From the NCBI RefSeq assembly GCF_905475465.1, contig NC_062250.1, positions 2,812,501-2,876,500 on the forward strand: a DNA stretch of 64,000 nucleotides. The letters are read 5' to 3'. Made by a program: the position numbers and the translations under genes. Source of the stretch: Pieris napi (Eukaryota; Arthropoda; Insecta; Lepidoptera; Pieridae). Under the pieces are notes generated by a model that made no database searches, was not told the origin of the DNA, and worked only from the letters and a program-made list of their open reading frames with translations. Below are positions 49,701-61,500 of the stretch, piece after piece; within the stretch, counting starts at the first letter, position 1, and each line of letters opens with the position of its first letter.

Positions 49701-52268
49701 TATAGATTTTTCTAGCTCATCAAAAAATAGTCTGGGTAAAGAATGGAATTTCAAAATATCCTGTTGGAATGTGGACGGGATCCGGGCTTGGCTAGGCAAA
49801 GGCGGCCTTGAATATATTAACTACGAAAAGCCAGATATTCTTTGTCTGCAAGAAATTAAATGTTCTCGTGACAAGCTTCCAGAAGAAGTGGCAAACGTTC
49901 CGGGCTATCACGCCTATTGGTTATGTAGTGATAAAGAGGGCTACGCTGGCGTAGGTATTTACACAACAAAGCTAGCGATGAACGTACAATATGGCCTTGA
50001 GAATGAGGAATTCGATGACGAAGGCCGAATAATAACGGCTGAATACGAACAATTCTATTTAATTTGCACATATGTACCGAACGCCGGACGGAAACTCGTA
50101 ACATTAGATAAAAGACTAAAGTGGAATGAGGCGTTTAGGAAACATGTAAAATCATTAGATGAAAAGAAACCAGTTATTATATGCGGAGATATGAATGTGT
50201 CGCACAAGGAAATAGGTAATTTTTTTTTAAACTTATATTTAACAAGTCTTAGGACACGGCTAATTACTATAGAGTATAGACCAACTTAAACAAACATTTA
50301 ATTAGCGACGGCCCAGCGGCTTTGTCGTTTTAATATACATAGTTTCCTTTTATAAACATATTTTCTTAAAAAAACAAGTATAAATTATATTAAACATTAA
50401 TTATTTCAAGCTTATCTTAGAATATGGCTCAAGTGAACGTAAGTTTTCAAATAGGTATAGTTTAAATAGTGCTGAAATTAATTCTACTTTGACGACCTTG
50501 GATGAATATGAGCCTGAGCTATTCATATGATTTCAAACTACATGTGTATTTGCTATCAATGTATATTTTTTGCTGTTGCTTCATTGATTGATATCTGTAA
50601 ATTTTGTATTATTTATTAATGGGTGAAATTTTATTAATAATAGTATGAAAGTACAGTTTACACGTTACGGGGCCGTTCCAGTATTACGTAAGCATTACAC
50701 TTGATTTTTTTATTTGGTGATTACGTCAACAGTAATTATTTACTTTTTACACATTGTCTATGCTTGAATACGTAATGCATTTTAGAGGATTCCTACAAAA
50801 AATTGATACGTTTATGTACTATTATTTTTGAGAGCTTTTCTTACTTTTGCTGACAAGAGGGTGTGGGGGGGGGGGACTGCTTACGTAATACTTGAACGGC
50901 CTCTTTATATTTTTAATTAATATAACTAATCTACGCATTTTGCCTAAACCGCTGGATTTAAATGCACATATAGATACGTACTAAGGTTCTTTTTATAACG
51001 TTTGTTGGTGAGAAATTTATCTAAGAACTTTATTCATAATAATTTTAAACTGTCTGTTCCACAAAAAAGAGCATTTAGACAACTCTACCAAATTTTACAA
51101 AAGAGGATTTTACGAATAATGTGTTAAAATCTCAGATCTGACGAACCCCAAGAATAACAAAAGAAACGCGGGTTTCACGGACGAAGAACGCGCGGGTATG
51201 ACTGAGCTTCTGTCGGATGGTTTTGTTGACACCTACCGCCATCTAAACCCGGATAAAGCGAGTTCATACACTTTCTGGAGTTACATGTTTAATAGTCGGG
51301 CTAAGAATGTTGGATGGTAAGCATCAAACGATACCTATTTATTTCTTATAAACTATAATTGTAGCAAATTTTTGCCTATATCTACATTGTATATCTGAGG
51401 ATATCCTCAATAATCGAAAACGTATCTGTCATACGTTTTGAAAATGTAACAGTTACCTCAATTCAAATACGAAACTCACTTGAACTATGTAATATGTTTT
51501 TTACTTATAAAATAGCTCAAAACTTACAATCATTTGCGTACATTAAGCAAATATATTTTATGTAGTAGGTGATCTATCAATCACAATGATGGTTAATCAA
51601 GTTAAAAAAAATATTTTGCGGGCTCGTCCGGGATTTGAACCCGGGACCTCTCGCACCCTAAGCGAAAATCATACCCCTAGACCAACGAGCCGCTTGAAAG
51701 TTTGCCTAAATTAACACACGTGTTGTGAGTCAGAACTTTCTAAATATAACGTGATCGTAACGTAAAAAGAGTGAAGAATGTTTCGAAAGTTACGAAATCT
51801 TTATAGAACTTTCATTACCTGGAGGTTCTGGTTTTGATATTCAGTAGTGTATGTATGCTTTAAAAATTTCTATGAAACAGATTCAGAAATATTTCGGCAC
51901 ACATTCTCTACTGGAAGGTTATTGACCTTACAAAGATAACAAAAGTAAACAAAATAATTAAGAAATTATCTTGTAACCTTGTTTGCTCTGTGCCATTATT
52001 GTAAATCTGATTTGACCAGTCAACATTTGTTTTTATTGATGTTATTTTACAAGTCTTTGTCATCTGATTATGAGTAACTAGGAAATAAACAATGTTCTAG
52101 GCATATACAAATTATTTATTTTTCAGGCGTTTGGACTACTTCATAATGTCAGAAAGGCTGGCCTCAGCCCTTTGCGACAGCGTGATCAGGGATAAAGTAT
52201 ATGGAAGTGATCATTGTCCAATAACACTGTTTCTTCACCTCAGTAGCGCTGACAAACCTAAGGAATAA
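46784..52268 (+). CDS. Rrp1: AP endonuclease, APE1/Rrp1 type with long Lys/Ala-rich N-terminus, 6 exons
   Basis: Class II AP endonuclease of base excision repair; it nicks DNA 5' to abasic sites. Exons: 46784-46810, 47304-48291, 48551-48712, 49652-50215, 51136-51316 and 52127-52268, all in phase. They give 687 residues, near the 679 of Drosophila Rrp1. Residues 1-about 422 are disordered and very basic. They include a run of [13 protein letters not shown]-type repeats (about 47880-48080), as in Rrp1, where this part promotes DNA pairing. The catalytic ExoIII domain (about 425-687) has every expected motif: WNVDG (431-435), LCLQEIKCS with the metal-binding Glu, [18 protein letters not shown] (catalytic Asp/Asn), [25 protein letters not shown] and GSDHCPITL with the catalytic His. 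The exon 2 donor G/GTTGGT was chosen because the alternative GTATGC leads to a stop. Confidence 0.95.
50669..50903. mobile_element. MITE with GGGGCCGTTC ends (endonuclease intron 4)
   Basis: The ends 'ggggccgttccagtattacg' and inverted 'cgtaatacttgaacggcctc' pair well. A run of G precedes the right end. It is a close relative of 35988-36247 and of the fragment at 14527. Confidence 0.75.
51620..51691 (-). tRNA. tRNA-Pro (anticodon AGG)
   Basis: On minus, the 72 bases fold as a full cloverleaf. The acceptor stem is GGCTCGT/ACGAGCC with discriminator C. The D arm contains GGTCTAGGGGTATGATT. The anticodon stem is TTCGC/GCGAG around loop TTAGGGT, anticodon AGG. The T arm is CCGGG-TTCAAAT-CCCGG with a normal B box. 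The sequence is nearly that of the highly conserved animal tRNA-Pro(AGG). The first base pair of the anticodon stem is a U-G wobble. No intron and no encoded CCA. A run of eight T on minus just beyond the 3' end is a good pol III terminator. The gene lies antisense inside intron 5 of the AP endonuclease. Confidence 0.95.
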
Positions 52269-52634
52269 CTTTTTACTCTTCTAAATCCAGAACTATTTTT
52301 CTATGACTGATTATATTTAGAATGTAAGACTGGTTTATATATACTTATTTTCCGTTTAGTATAGACCTTTAAAGATTTGTTTACTGTTGACTGTTTATAA
52401 TTAAAATCTTTCAATAATTGTTGTTTGAAAATCCTTTCAAACTAATTCATTAAAGGTCTTGTTTTTATATTGGTTTTCTTTGTAATCTTTGCATATATTT
52501 TGTAAGAAAATTTAGTGTGAGTGAAAAAAAGTGATGTTGCCCTTGATAAGGTTTCCTTTAGGCATTAAGCATTCTTTAAACAATATAATTGACTTAATTC
52601 AAACACACTTGTATTTGTTATGTGTAAAAGTTCT

Positions 52635-52666
52635 AATAAAATTGGCATTGTTCTTTATAATTTATT
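52635..52666. terminator. Facing polyadenylation signals of AP endonuclease and HPF1
   Basis: AATAAA on plus at about 52635-52640 serves the endonuclease. AATAAA on minus at about 52661-52666 serves HPF1. With normal cleavage distances the two 3' UTRs meet or overlap by a few bases. Confidence 0.5.
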
Positions 52667-52739
52667 TTATTTTATCATAGACACAACAAATTTCACTTAT
52701 TGAGAATTAAATTCTCATAGTTTAAATTAACAAAATATA

Positions 52740-55268
52740 TCACATTTTGTCTCCCCATAGTGCCATATATGGCCCTTTGCGACGGTATTTCATGTGAACC
52801 TGAAAATGAAATGCAAAGACTTGACATTCAAAACTACATAACCCCCAAATTTGTGGGTAATAATGATATACCTATTACAATTACATATGTTCCTACTAAG
52901 AATAATAAATCTAGTTTTCATTATAATTTTATTAAATGAACGCTAGAAGTTATAAAGAAATGGTTTCATCTGTTAAAAGGATTCTTGTGAACATATAGGA
53001 CAACATTTTTGTGACCATCAGGTTGGCTGACCAAATTTGATATCGCAATCAAACTATACGCCATATTTCTCTACCTATTTGATATTTTTGCTACCTTCAA
53101 AGACAAATATGCTACCTCTGCATTAAAGAACAAAATAAAGTGGTCAGCCAACCTGACGGTCACACATTTTCAGGAAGTTTATTTTATAGAGCATTAGGAC
53201 TTTCTCACAATTTTGTACTAAGCAGGTACAAAATTTAAGATTACCTGTTTGTAATTCTTACAAAGAGATTAAGCTTTGATTAAGTATTTCACAGAGTTTT
53301 CTAAAAATTAGATCACATGTGTGCACAAAATAACTCTTTATATTAACGGATTATCCAAAAATTTACCTGAATAATTTTAGCAAACTCCTCACGCTTTAAC
53401 AATGAATATGATGACGTTAATAGGCTCAAGGCACTGCTTTGTAGTTCCTTTAGTCCTGAACAAAACAATGCTACACCTGCCTCTAAACCCGTTCCAAAAT
53501 CGCATTCATCTATTGCTATACTTGAATATGTTATTAGAGGTTGTATTTCTGATAAAATTTTATTTTTCGCCACATCTTCAGTTACCTCTTCTAATTTTTT
53601 AAACATTTTCTTTATATTCGCTGAAATTGTAGTATTTGTTATAATTTTAAAAATATAGAAAAATATCTATGTTGTAATTAACATAATTCTTTATAGAACT
53701 GAAGGAGGAATGCAAATTTAACTTCGATAGATTATAATGTACCGAATAATAATACGTTAAATTGTAAGCAGTATGTTGAGTTCACAATTTTTCGACAGTT
53801 TACAATCTCGCGAAATAGATTACAATCTAACGGTTTTTACAATTTTATGTTGACATATACACTAAAACTTTATAAAATTCCAACAATATGACTTACCACT
53901 ACCGGTCCAAGTGATAACCCCTTTTTTTAAGTTTGTAAGAAACTGATTATTAGATGTATATATAATGTACTGACTACAAAATAAAACATACCATCTGTTT
54001 CCACTAACTTTCTGTAACCAAGCTGAGTCTTCTTATTATAAGGCACAACTATGCCAGCCCCATGAAATGTCTTGCAAGTCATATTCTTAATTCTAGTTCT
54101 TTTATCAAATTCTTCAATTGAGTAGCCATTGCTTTCAGCCCATTTCTTAACTTTCTCTGATAATTTCTGACAAGCAATAGACATAAAGGGTGATGATGAT
54201 TTCTCATTTTGCAAAAACCAACTGAAATTAAAATAAATTTCTTTTACTGTTCTTAAGTGTGAAGATATCTACATCAATATCTAGGTCTAAAATATAGTCT
54301 TTTTACTTACTAAACTGCACCAAATATATTATCTGAGACTGGAGTTATCATATAATCTTTAGCACTATCATTTTTAGCCAAGAAAGTGGGTTTTTCCTTA
54401 GGATTATCTCTATAGTATCCTATATGTAATTCACTCTTCCCTTTTTTCTTTAAAATAGCCTAAAAACAAAATATAGAATATTCAAATATACTTGCTTTGC
54501 TAATAGGCAGTTTGTTGTCTAAGCATGTTAAGTAAGGACTATGGAAACAGCAAACCTTAAATGATTATTATTTGTATAGGCCTAAAAGCCTTCCACATCA
54601 GACACATAATGTTGATTTTTAGTTTAAGAGTAGCTGATTTCCTTATTACTTTAATACTTTCCTTAAAATGTAAAGGTATTGTGAAAGGAAATGAAAAAAG
54701 ATAGGTTTACCTGATATTCTGGTACATCATAGAAAAACCTCCAATGAACTAAGTACAAATCTTTATCTTCCAGTTTGGGTAATTTGCCTAATAATAAATC
54801 AAAAGGTCCAATCATTTCTAAATTCACACTAGCCATTAAATGTTCAACTGACGATGATTCTTCATTCAAACACTCAAAAAATTTAAAGAAATCATCAGGC
54901 ATTTCAACCTGAAAACACTCTTTGTATATATTATTATCAAATTCTTTACTGTAGTATGTTAGATTGTCTAATTCTATTATACTCATAAGGTCAATCTGAG
55001 TTGCAGTGTTTACTGTCATGGCACCAGGAACTATTTCATCTGATTTGTCTTCTTGAAGAGTACTACAATTAGCAATAACCTTGACATCAGTATTTTTCTT
55101 ATTATATGGTTGGAAACGCTTGTTTTTCTTATCGTCTTTATTCTTAGCTTTTAGTTGTGGTGGGTGCTTGTATGTTTGGTGATGATCTGTATTTTGCTGA
55201 TAACATTTTGCACCATATTTGCAAATAATTCTAGGATCTTGTTTATACTCCTTCCATTCGGATGACAT
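52740..55268 (-). CDS. HPF1: Histone PARylation factor 1 (HPF1) with N-terminal PBZ zinc finger, 5 exons
   Basis: Binds PARP1/2 and completes their active site so that they modify serine on histones. Exons: 54711-55268, 54311-54459, 53992-54221, 53367-53620 and 52740-52799, in phase, 416 residues. At the N-terminus, CKYGAKC-Y-x6-H-x5-HP (Cys16, Cys22, His29, His35) is a textbook PAR-binding zinc finger; the short human protein lacks this finger. A Lys/Asn-rich linker follows, then the HPF1 fold: MPDDFFKFFECLNEE, GPFDLLLGKLPKL, VHWRFFYDVPEYQ, HIGYYRDNPKE, TKTFHGAG-type KTFHGAGIVVPYNK and SSIAIDECDFGTGLEAGVALFC. The catalytic Asp-Glu pair (human D283/E284) is present as D350-E351. The final exon of 19 codons (VHMKYRRKGPYMALWGD) was found from its acceptor TTTTCAG. 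An upstream in-frame ATG at 55310 exists, but the chosen start gives the better N-terminus. Confidence 0.93.
53010..53164. mobile_element. 155-bp MITE in HPF1 intron 4
   Basis: The ends 'tgtgaccatcaggttggctg' and inverted 'tgtgaccgtcaggttggctg' pair over 24 bp with one mismatch. Noncoding interior. The superfamily is unknown. Confidence 0.7.
53737..53865. repeat. Single arm of the 39831 foldback family (HPF1 intron 3)
   Basis: Contains 'accgaataataatacgttaa', 'ttcacaatttttcgacag', 'aatctcgcgaaatagattac' and 'ctaacggtttttacaatttt', with about a dozen differences from the LeuRS copies. Confidence 0.7.
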
Positions 55269-56115
55269 TGTATGTACGGTTGTGGGAGATTTATATATAG
55301 AATTGATCACGGGTACTAATTATAACAAACCACTTAAAATTTTTGGCCAAAAATGTAATTTGGTGAGATTCCCGCGCCAATTCATAAAAATTTGTATAAG
55401 TTAGTAAAATCTTAACAATTTTTTATGAATATGATTTTAATAAAAAGTTGACCAAGAAGTAAAGTGGTTGAAAATACACATTAAATAATAAATAAATACG
55501 CAATAAAAATTAATAATAGTAAATATTTCAGAAAATGTTTAGCACAGATTAGGAATTTAGAAATGGATAAAATTTCCATGACATTACACTGCACCACAGA
55601 TAACTTATGATGTATCTCTTATACATATACTACTTGCTAGTCTTCTTACTACAATTAAAAAGAAACCAATTGTTACTAACAAGATGTTTAAAAATTGAAA
55701 TTTTTTAATATGTATTTATTATTATAAAGATTTTTTTACTTAATGTCTGTGGTCAACCCGGTAAATCAAGGCAATTGACACTAACCAACTGATAATGTCA
55801 CTATAGTGTCAATTAATCAATTTGTCAATGGAGGCGAGGTGGTCCGTGGACTAGTGGATCATCGTGACGCGAAAATGAAAATATTTGTGATATATTTTTT
55901 AATTTCTTGACAATATGATTTTTGTTCATTACTAATTGAAAGTACAGTGCAGTGACAATCGAAATTATGATACCATAATTAGAATTTAAATGCAACGAAA
56001 AAAATAATAAAGTTATGTCTATTTAATTGTGGGTATACCTTATAAAAAAATTTATGTTGTGTCAAGTACGGTTTCTATCAAAATCGTTCAAAATAAAATT
56101 TAAAATATCAAGGAC
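55269..56115. promoter_or_regulatory. HPF1 upstream region
   Basis: AT-rich and noncoding. Carries a small inverted repeat ('ttgacactaaccaactgata' ... 'tagtgtcaatt', about 55776-55816). It would serve as a bidirectional promoter if the small gene at 56116 is real. Confidence 0.35.
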
Positions 56116-56487
56116 ATGAACACAATATTAATAAGTCGTCGTCACTCAAAGTATTTGTCAATTGTTGCGGTGTTCGGATTACGTTTTTCAAGTGGTAAAT
56201 ATCTTTTAGAAATTTGCTAAGTCTGCTTATTGTAGCTGTATAGTTTTCTCCCCTTATAATCTACCTGTATGCCTTGTTTTCAATCAGTTGTACTGCTCTG
56301 CTTATCTTCGCTTTTAATAGCTAGATATATTCTATATGCTGCTGTTACTGTAGTGAAACCGATATACCTTCCCGGAAACCATGCTAAAACGTCTTTTTTG
56401 TATAAGCCAGAAGAAGATGAATGTCTATTTAAAACATTCTCAAATAAAACCATTAAAAATCTAGCTGAATCGTTTGACTTTCAATAA
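56116..56487 (+). CDS. Possible two-exon small protein of unknown function
   Basis: The ATG at 56116 opens 26 codons (MNTILISRRHSKYLSIVAVF and so on) ending at a GTAAAT donor after 56194. Two acceptors fit the same phase: AG at 56286-56287, and AG at 56319-56320 behind a pyrimidine-rich tract. Both lead into a frame ending TFSNKTIKNLAESFDFQ at 56487. The products would have about 81 or 92 residues. The N-terminus is basic and hydrophobic, like a mitochondrial presequence, followed by a hydrophobic segment and a charged tail. No family is recognised. Two independent in-phase acceptors could be chance in AT-rich DNA. Confidence 0.3.
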
Positions 56488-57559
56488 TATTTTTTACTAA
56501 CTTGCCTATAATGCCTTTAATGTCCTGTGCTTTTAATCTTTAATCTATATTTAGTTGCATTGTGTTGAGTTGATACTGTTTGTGCCCAGTGCATGTTGTT
56601 TATAGCTACAGCTATTATACACAAGGCAACATTTTACGCAACACGATAAGCCGAAAATTAGCAAAGGGGAAAATTTTTGAAGAACGTAGAAGGCTCATTA
56701 ATAATTATCTGTTTAGCGAATATTTTTATTTGCTTATTAAATTGGGCTATTAAAATAATTAAAATACATAAAAAAGTAACCATCCCAAAAAATATAATAA
56801 AAGATTCGGAGTAGACTTAGCGCTGAGAATGAGACTAGTATGTCTGGAACGTATTGAATTTGAAATATGGGAGTCGTACTTAGCGCCAAGTCTCGAATCT
56901 GAATCTTACCCCGTACAAAATATATATATGACATTGAGTAAAAGGGTGAGATATATTATGGGTAATATATATAATAGATGTAGCATTGTTAAAAACCTAA
57001 TAGCTTGGTCTTTTAACGTGTTCTTATTTAGGATTTCTTTTTCATACAGAAGTGGAGTCTGGAAAGAGAACCGGTGTGGCAGTTACTGAACTAAACAGTA
57101 CTATTTAAACTACATACTTTTGTGTCATATTGTGTATCGAGATAATTATTATCGAACTATAATGGCGTCACAGTATTGTCAATATACCAAAAAAAAATTA
57201 TTTAGCACTGCTGCAACCTTAAATCCCATAACAGTTCTTTTTCCGTACTGACTCAAAAAATTTATTTCATTAATGAATTAATTAATAATTTTATCGAATA
57301 ACTAAAATTGTCAAAATTGCTACGAGATTTTCGAAAATCTCTGCGTTGCAGTCTACTGTCTACATAATAATATGTACGAGGATAATAGGTATAAGCTTAT
57401 TGTGTTATTTCTTGAGTTTCCGCTTAGAGTCAATTTTATATTAAGTAGAGTGTAAATTACTGAATAAGTTAATTAAATATATAGTCTTATTCTATATCTT
57501 AATGTTTAAATCAAATTTGCACACCGTGTGCAATTTGATCTAACTTAAAAGATAGGATA
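56488..57559. other. Spacer without recognisable gene
   Basis: AT-rich and full of stops. A frame of 86 codons (56829-57089) has no family resemblance. Confidence 0.5.
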
Positions 57560-57910
57560 GCTTACATCTCAATTTATACCCGCAATATTATTTTGTTGCA
57601 TAATATTTGTTTATTATTTGACAGTATCAATTCTAACAGATGGCGCTGTGTTGAAAGTACTAACGTTTCACATAAGCTACAATTTAATAACATTACCACC
57701 AAAAAAGCATGGTGTCCCTTGAATAGGTTACTACTATGTAATATAACTAAAACCTTAGCCACAGCAACGCTTGGCCGGTCTGCTAGTTATTATATAATAA
57801 TATCTGGTAACGCATTTACGAGCCTTCTGGCAATGTGAGTGCCGTGGGCGGCGGTATCGCTTAACATCAGGTAAGCCTCCTGCCTGTTTGCCTATTATAT
57901 ATTTTTTTAT
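57560..57910. repeat. Two abutting lepidopteran retroelement relics
   Basis: First, a minus-oriented RTE/Proto2-like piece ('cagcaacgcttggccggtct', 'gctagttatt'). Then, from about 57795, a plus-oriented 3' end with 'gtgggcggcggtatcgctta' and 'acatcaggtaagcctcctgc'. The Ty3/gypsy element inserted 60 bases further on. Confidence 0.55.
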
Positions 57911-57969
57911 TAAGTAACCTAAGATTAAAAGCAACTTGCAAATAATAACTACTGCCTTTTTAAAGCAAT

Positions 57970-58559
57970 TTAGGGATGTTTGCTTGATGTTGACTGGTTC
58001 AGAATTATTTGGTCGATGTTAAAATAAAACTCCCTAATTACTTGTAGAGAAGAGGTGAAGATGGAATAGTGAAATGATTGAATGAATTTTATTTACAAAA
58101 CTGTGTACAATTATACTTAAAAATTATCCTACACTTACAACTAATATTGACATGTGGTGCCAAGATGCGGAGCGTTGATTGGTTGCGCAGGTACCAGAGT
58201 AGGCGATAAAACTGCGGCGCGGCAAAAAGTTGGCCTTTTTCTGCACGCAGCCGTCGAAGCGTACGAACGTGTTCTTCTCAGAACACTTCGGTATCGTAGC
58301 AATACGATAACGCTGAAAACTGTCCTTTTCAGGACAAATTATCGTATCTCGACTAAACGTCTAACAACTGTCCTTTTCAGGACATATTATTCTTGTTTCA
58401 CGACGAAAACGTTTGACAACTGCCCTTGTCAGGGCAAATTACCGTGTCTTACGACACGATGAAACTGTTCTTTTCAGAACACACGACCGTAACTATTCTG
58501 ATATGTTCTTGTCTGAACACATCACTGTTTCAATACGACACGTTAATCAATCACCTACA
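57970..58559 (-). repeat. 3' LTR
   Basis: Read on minus, it starts TGTAGG right after the polypurine tract and ends CCCTAA. An AATAAA on minus near 58085 may be its polyadenylation signal. It holds six small hairpins, each a 5-bp stem with a 6-base loop, starting at 58270, 58321, 58369, 58421, 58466 and 58504. The short plus-strand frame at 58154-58462 is not a gene. Confidence 0.93.
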
Positions 58560-61500
58560 GGATTCCCCCTCTAGCGAAGCGTACCGGCAGGCGTATAACG
58601 CGGCCTCGGCGAGTTGTCCTTGTAGGTATTGAGTTGTTCCCAATGCCTTGTTGTTTCAGGTCGTTGTCATTTTGATGTTTCAGGTTGTTATCGTTTTGAT
58701 GTTTCAGGTTGTTGTCTTTTTGATGTTTCAGGTTGCTATCGTTTTGATGTTTCAGGCTATGTGATGGTTTATGTAGTTCGTTCGCACTTGATGTGATTTG
58801 CTTGTTGCAGGTACTCGGTATTGTGTCAGTGGGCACATCTGGCTCGGCGATTGTGTAGGCGGGTTTGAGTCTGTCAATAGAGATCTTTGTTTCACGGTTA
58901 GGTAACTGCAGCGTGAATATCTTGCTGTCTCGTTTCAGCACGCGATAGGGTCCGTCGTAGGGTGCTTGTAATGGCTTCTTTACGGCGTCTATGCGTACGA
59001 ATACGTATTCACATGTCTGCAGGTCGCGATGTACGAATATATGTTTTGTGTTGCTGTGTGGTTGGTTAGGCATTGGTTGCAAGTTACGAATTGCGTCACG
59101 AAGCTGATCGATGTAGGCAGAGTCCATAATGATGTTATCGCGGTTCGTTGATAAGAAGTCACCGGGTAAGCGTATGTTGCATCCGTAGGTAAGTTGAGCG
59201 GCGCTTACGCCGGTGTCACTTCGCATAGCGGCGCGTAGTCCGAGTAGGACGGTTGGTAGCTCGTTAATCCAGCTTCTTGCGGTCTGTAGTCTTGCCTTTA
59301 ATGCGGCTTTAAGGACACGGTGCCATCGTTCGATGATACCGTTACATTGTGCATGGTATGATGTTGTACGCGTTTTTTCAATTCCGAGTAAGCGAGAAAG
59401 AGATGCAAATACTCTGCTTTCGAATTGGCGTCCTTGGTCCGTTGTTATTGTAGCCGGGCAACCGAAACGGGAAATCCAACCTTCGTACACTGCTTTGGCG
59501 ACGTCTTCGGCTGTTATTTCGCATAATGGGTATGCTTCGGGCCATCTCGTCGCTCTGTCGATCATTGTCACGAGGTATCGATGACCGGTGGCCGCGGTAG
59601 GTAGCGGACCAACGATATCGATGTGCACGTGTTCGAATCGTTCGGTTGGTGAAAAAATTGACAATGGACTTGTTGTGTGGCGTTGTATTTTGGCGCGCTG
59701 ACACTGTAGGCATACTTTTGCCCACTTGCCGACATCTGCGTTCATTGAGGGCCAAAAGTAGCGTTGCGTAATTAATTTCCTCGTGGTCTTTATTCCAGGG
59801 TGGCTAACGTTATGTACTGCGTCGAATGCGGTACGTCGGTATTCCTCAGGTAGGTACGGACGTATGTATGAGGTTGATGTTTCGCAGAGTAATTTGATGT
59901 TTGACGCGGGCAGGTTAACTTCCTTGAAAGATAGGTTGCTCTGTAGACTGAGTGCTTGCATTGTATCGCTATCGCGCTCTTGAGCTATTGCAAGTTGATT
60001 GTAGTCGATCGGCGATGGACACGTGATTGCGTCGATGCGTGATAATGCGTCTGCGGCTGCATTTTGAGACCCACTGATGTGTCGTATATCAGTGGTAAAT
60101 TCGCTGATATAAAGTAGTTGTCGGGTGCGTCTCGGTGATTCGCTGTTTGTATTTGCTTTTGTATAAGCGAATGTTAGCGGCTTGTGGTCCGTGAATATTA
60201 TGATTTCTCGTCCCTCGAACATTTTTCGGAAATGTTTGACAGCCATGTAGATGGCGAGTAGCTCTCGGTCGTAGGTACTATAGCGGGTCTGTGCGTCGCT
60301 GAATTTCTTCGAGAAATAACCGAGTGGTTGCCATGTGTTGTTTACAAATTGGTTAAGTGCGGCACCAGCTGTTTTGTCGCTCGCGTCACTGAATATCGCA
60401 AGCGTCGCATGGTGAGACGGATGAGCGAGTAAAGCGGCGTTTTTTATGCTCTCTTTACATGCTTCATAAGCTTGCGATGATTCAGCGGTCCAGTCGATCT
60501 TGGTTTTGTCACGCTTCTTGATGTTGTGCAGGTAGGTATTTAGCGGCGCTTGTATGGTGGCAGCGTCTTTAATATTTTCGCGGTAAAAATTTATCATACC
60601 GAGAAAACGTCGCAGTTCCTCTACGGTTTGTGGCTTTGGAAAGTCTGTGATAGCCTGTACCTTCTCTTGGGGTGGCTGTATTCCCTCCGCCGTGACTTGA
60701 TGACCGAGGAATTTCACAGTTGGCTGGCCGAAAACACACTTTGATGGGTTTATGGTAATGCCGTATTCTTCTAATCGCTGTAATACGGTGCGTAGGTGTT
60801 TTCGGTGCTCTTCCTCGTCGATTGACGCTATCAGTAGATCATCAACGAAAGGGAATACGTAGTCGAGTTCGCGCAGTACTTCGTGAATAAAACGTTGGAA
60901 CGTCTGTCCGGCGTTCTTTAGGCCAGGACACATGCGCGGGAACTCGAAAAGGCCGAATGGTGTGATTATGGCGGTTTTCTCCACATCTTGCTCGCTGACT
61001 GGCAGTTGTTGGTAGGCGCGGTTGAGGTCAAGTGTGGAGAAAATTTTCTTCCCTGCGAGTTGGTAAGTGAAATCACGTATGCGTGGTATGGGATACCGAT
61101 CGGGCTTGGTTATGGCGTTGAGCCTTCGGTAATCGCCACACACGCGTAACTCTCCACTCTTCTTAGGCACGACGTGAAGAGGTGATGCCCAAGGGCTTTT
61201 GCTTGGTCTGCATAACCCTTGATTTATCATGTTCTGAAATTCTTTCCTGACCATTTCGTAGCGATGCGGCGCAATGGGGCGTGGCCTGCAGTGAAGAGGC
61301 GGTCCATTTGTTTCAATGAAGTGTTCGACGGAATGTTTAGGACTTAGCTTCATTGAAGTGAGCCTAGTTGTGCCTGGGAAATCGGCTAGTATGCTGTGGT
61401 AATTTTGCCCAATGTCTATACTGCGAACTGTAGGTATGCCCGCAGTACTGAGTTGAGCGTTAGTTACCAGCTGTGTTTTCCCGTCGATCAATCGTCGGTT

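Noticed and set aside
58154..58462. 102-codon plus-strand frame, identical to 62501-62809
   Set aside because: It lies wholly inside the LTRs, antisense to the element; the identity reflects LTR identity, not a gene.
58270..58519. CRISPR-like regular spacing of short repeats
   Set aside because: The units are variable hairpins within a retroelement LTR of an animal genome, not a CRISPR array.
59213..60744. Several plus-strand and minus-strand frames of 64-125 codons
   Set aside because: Shadows of the pol coding region.
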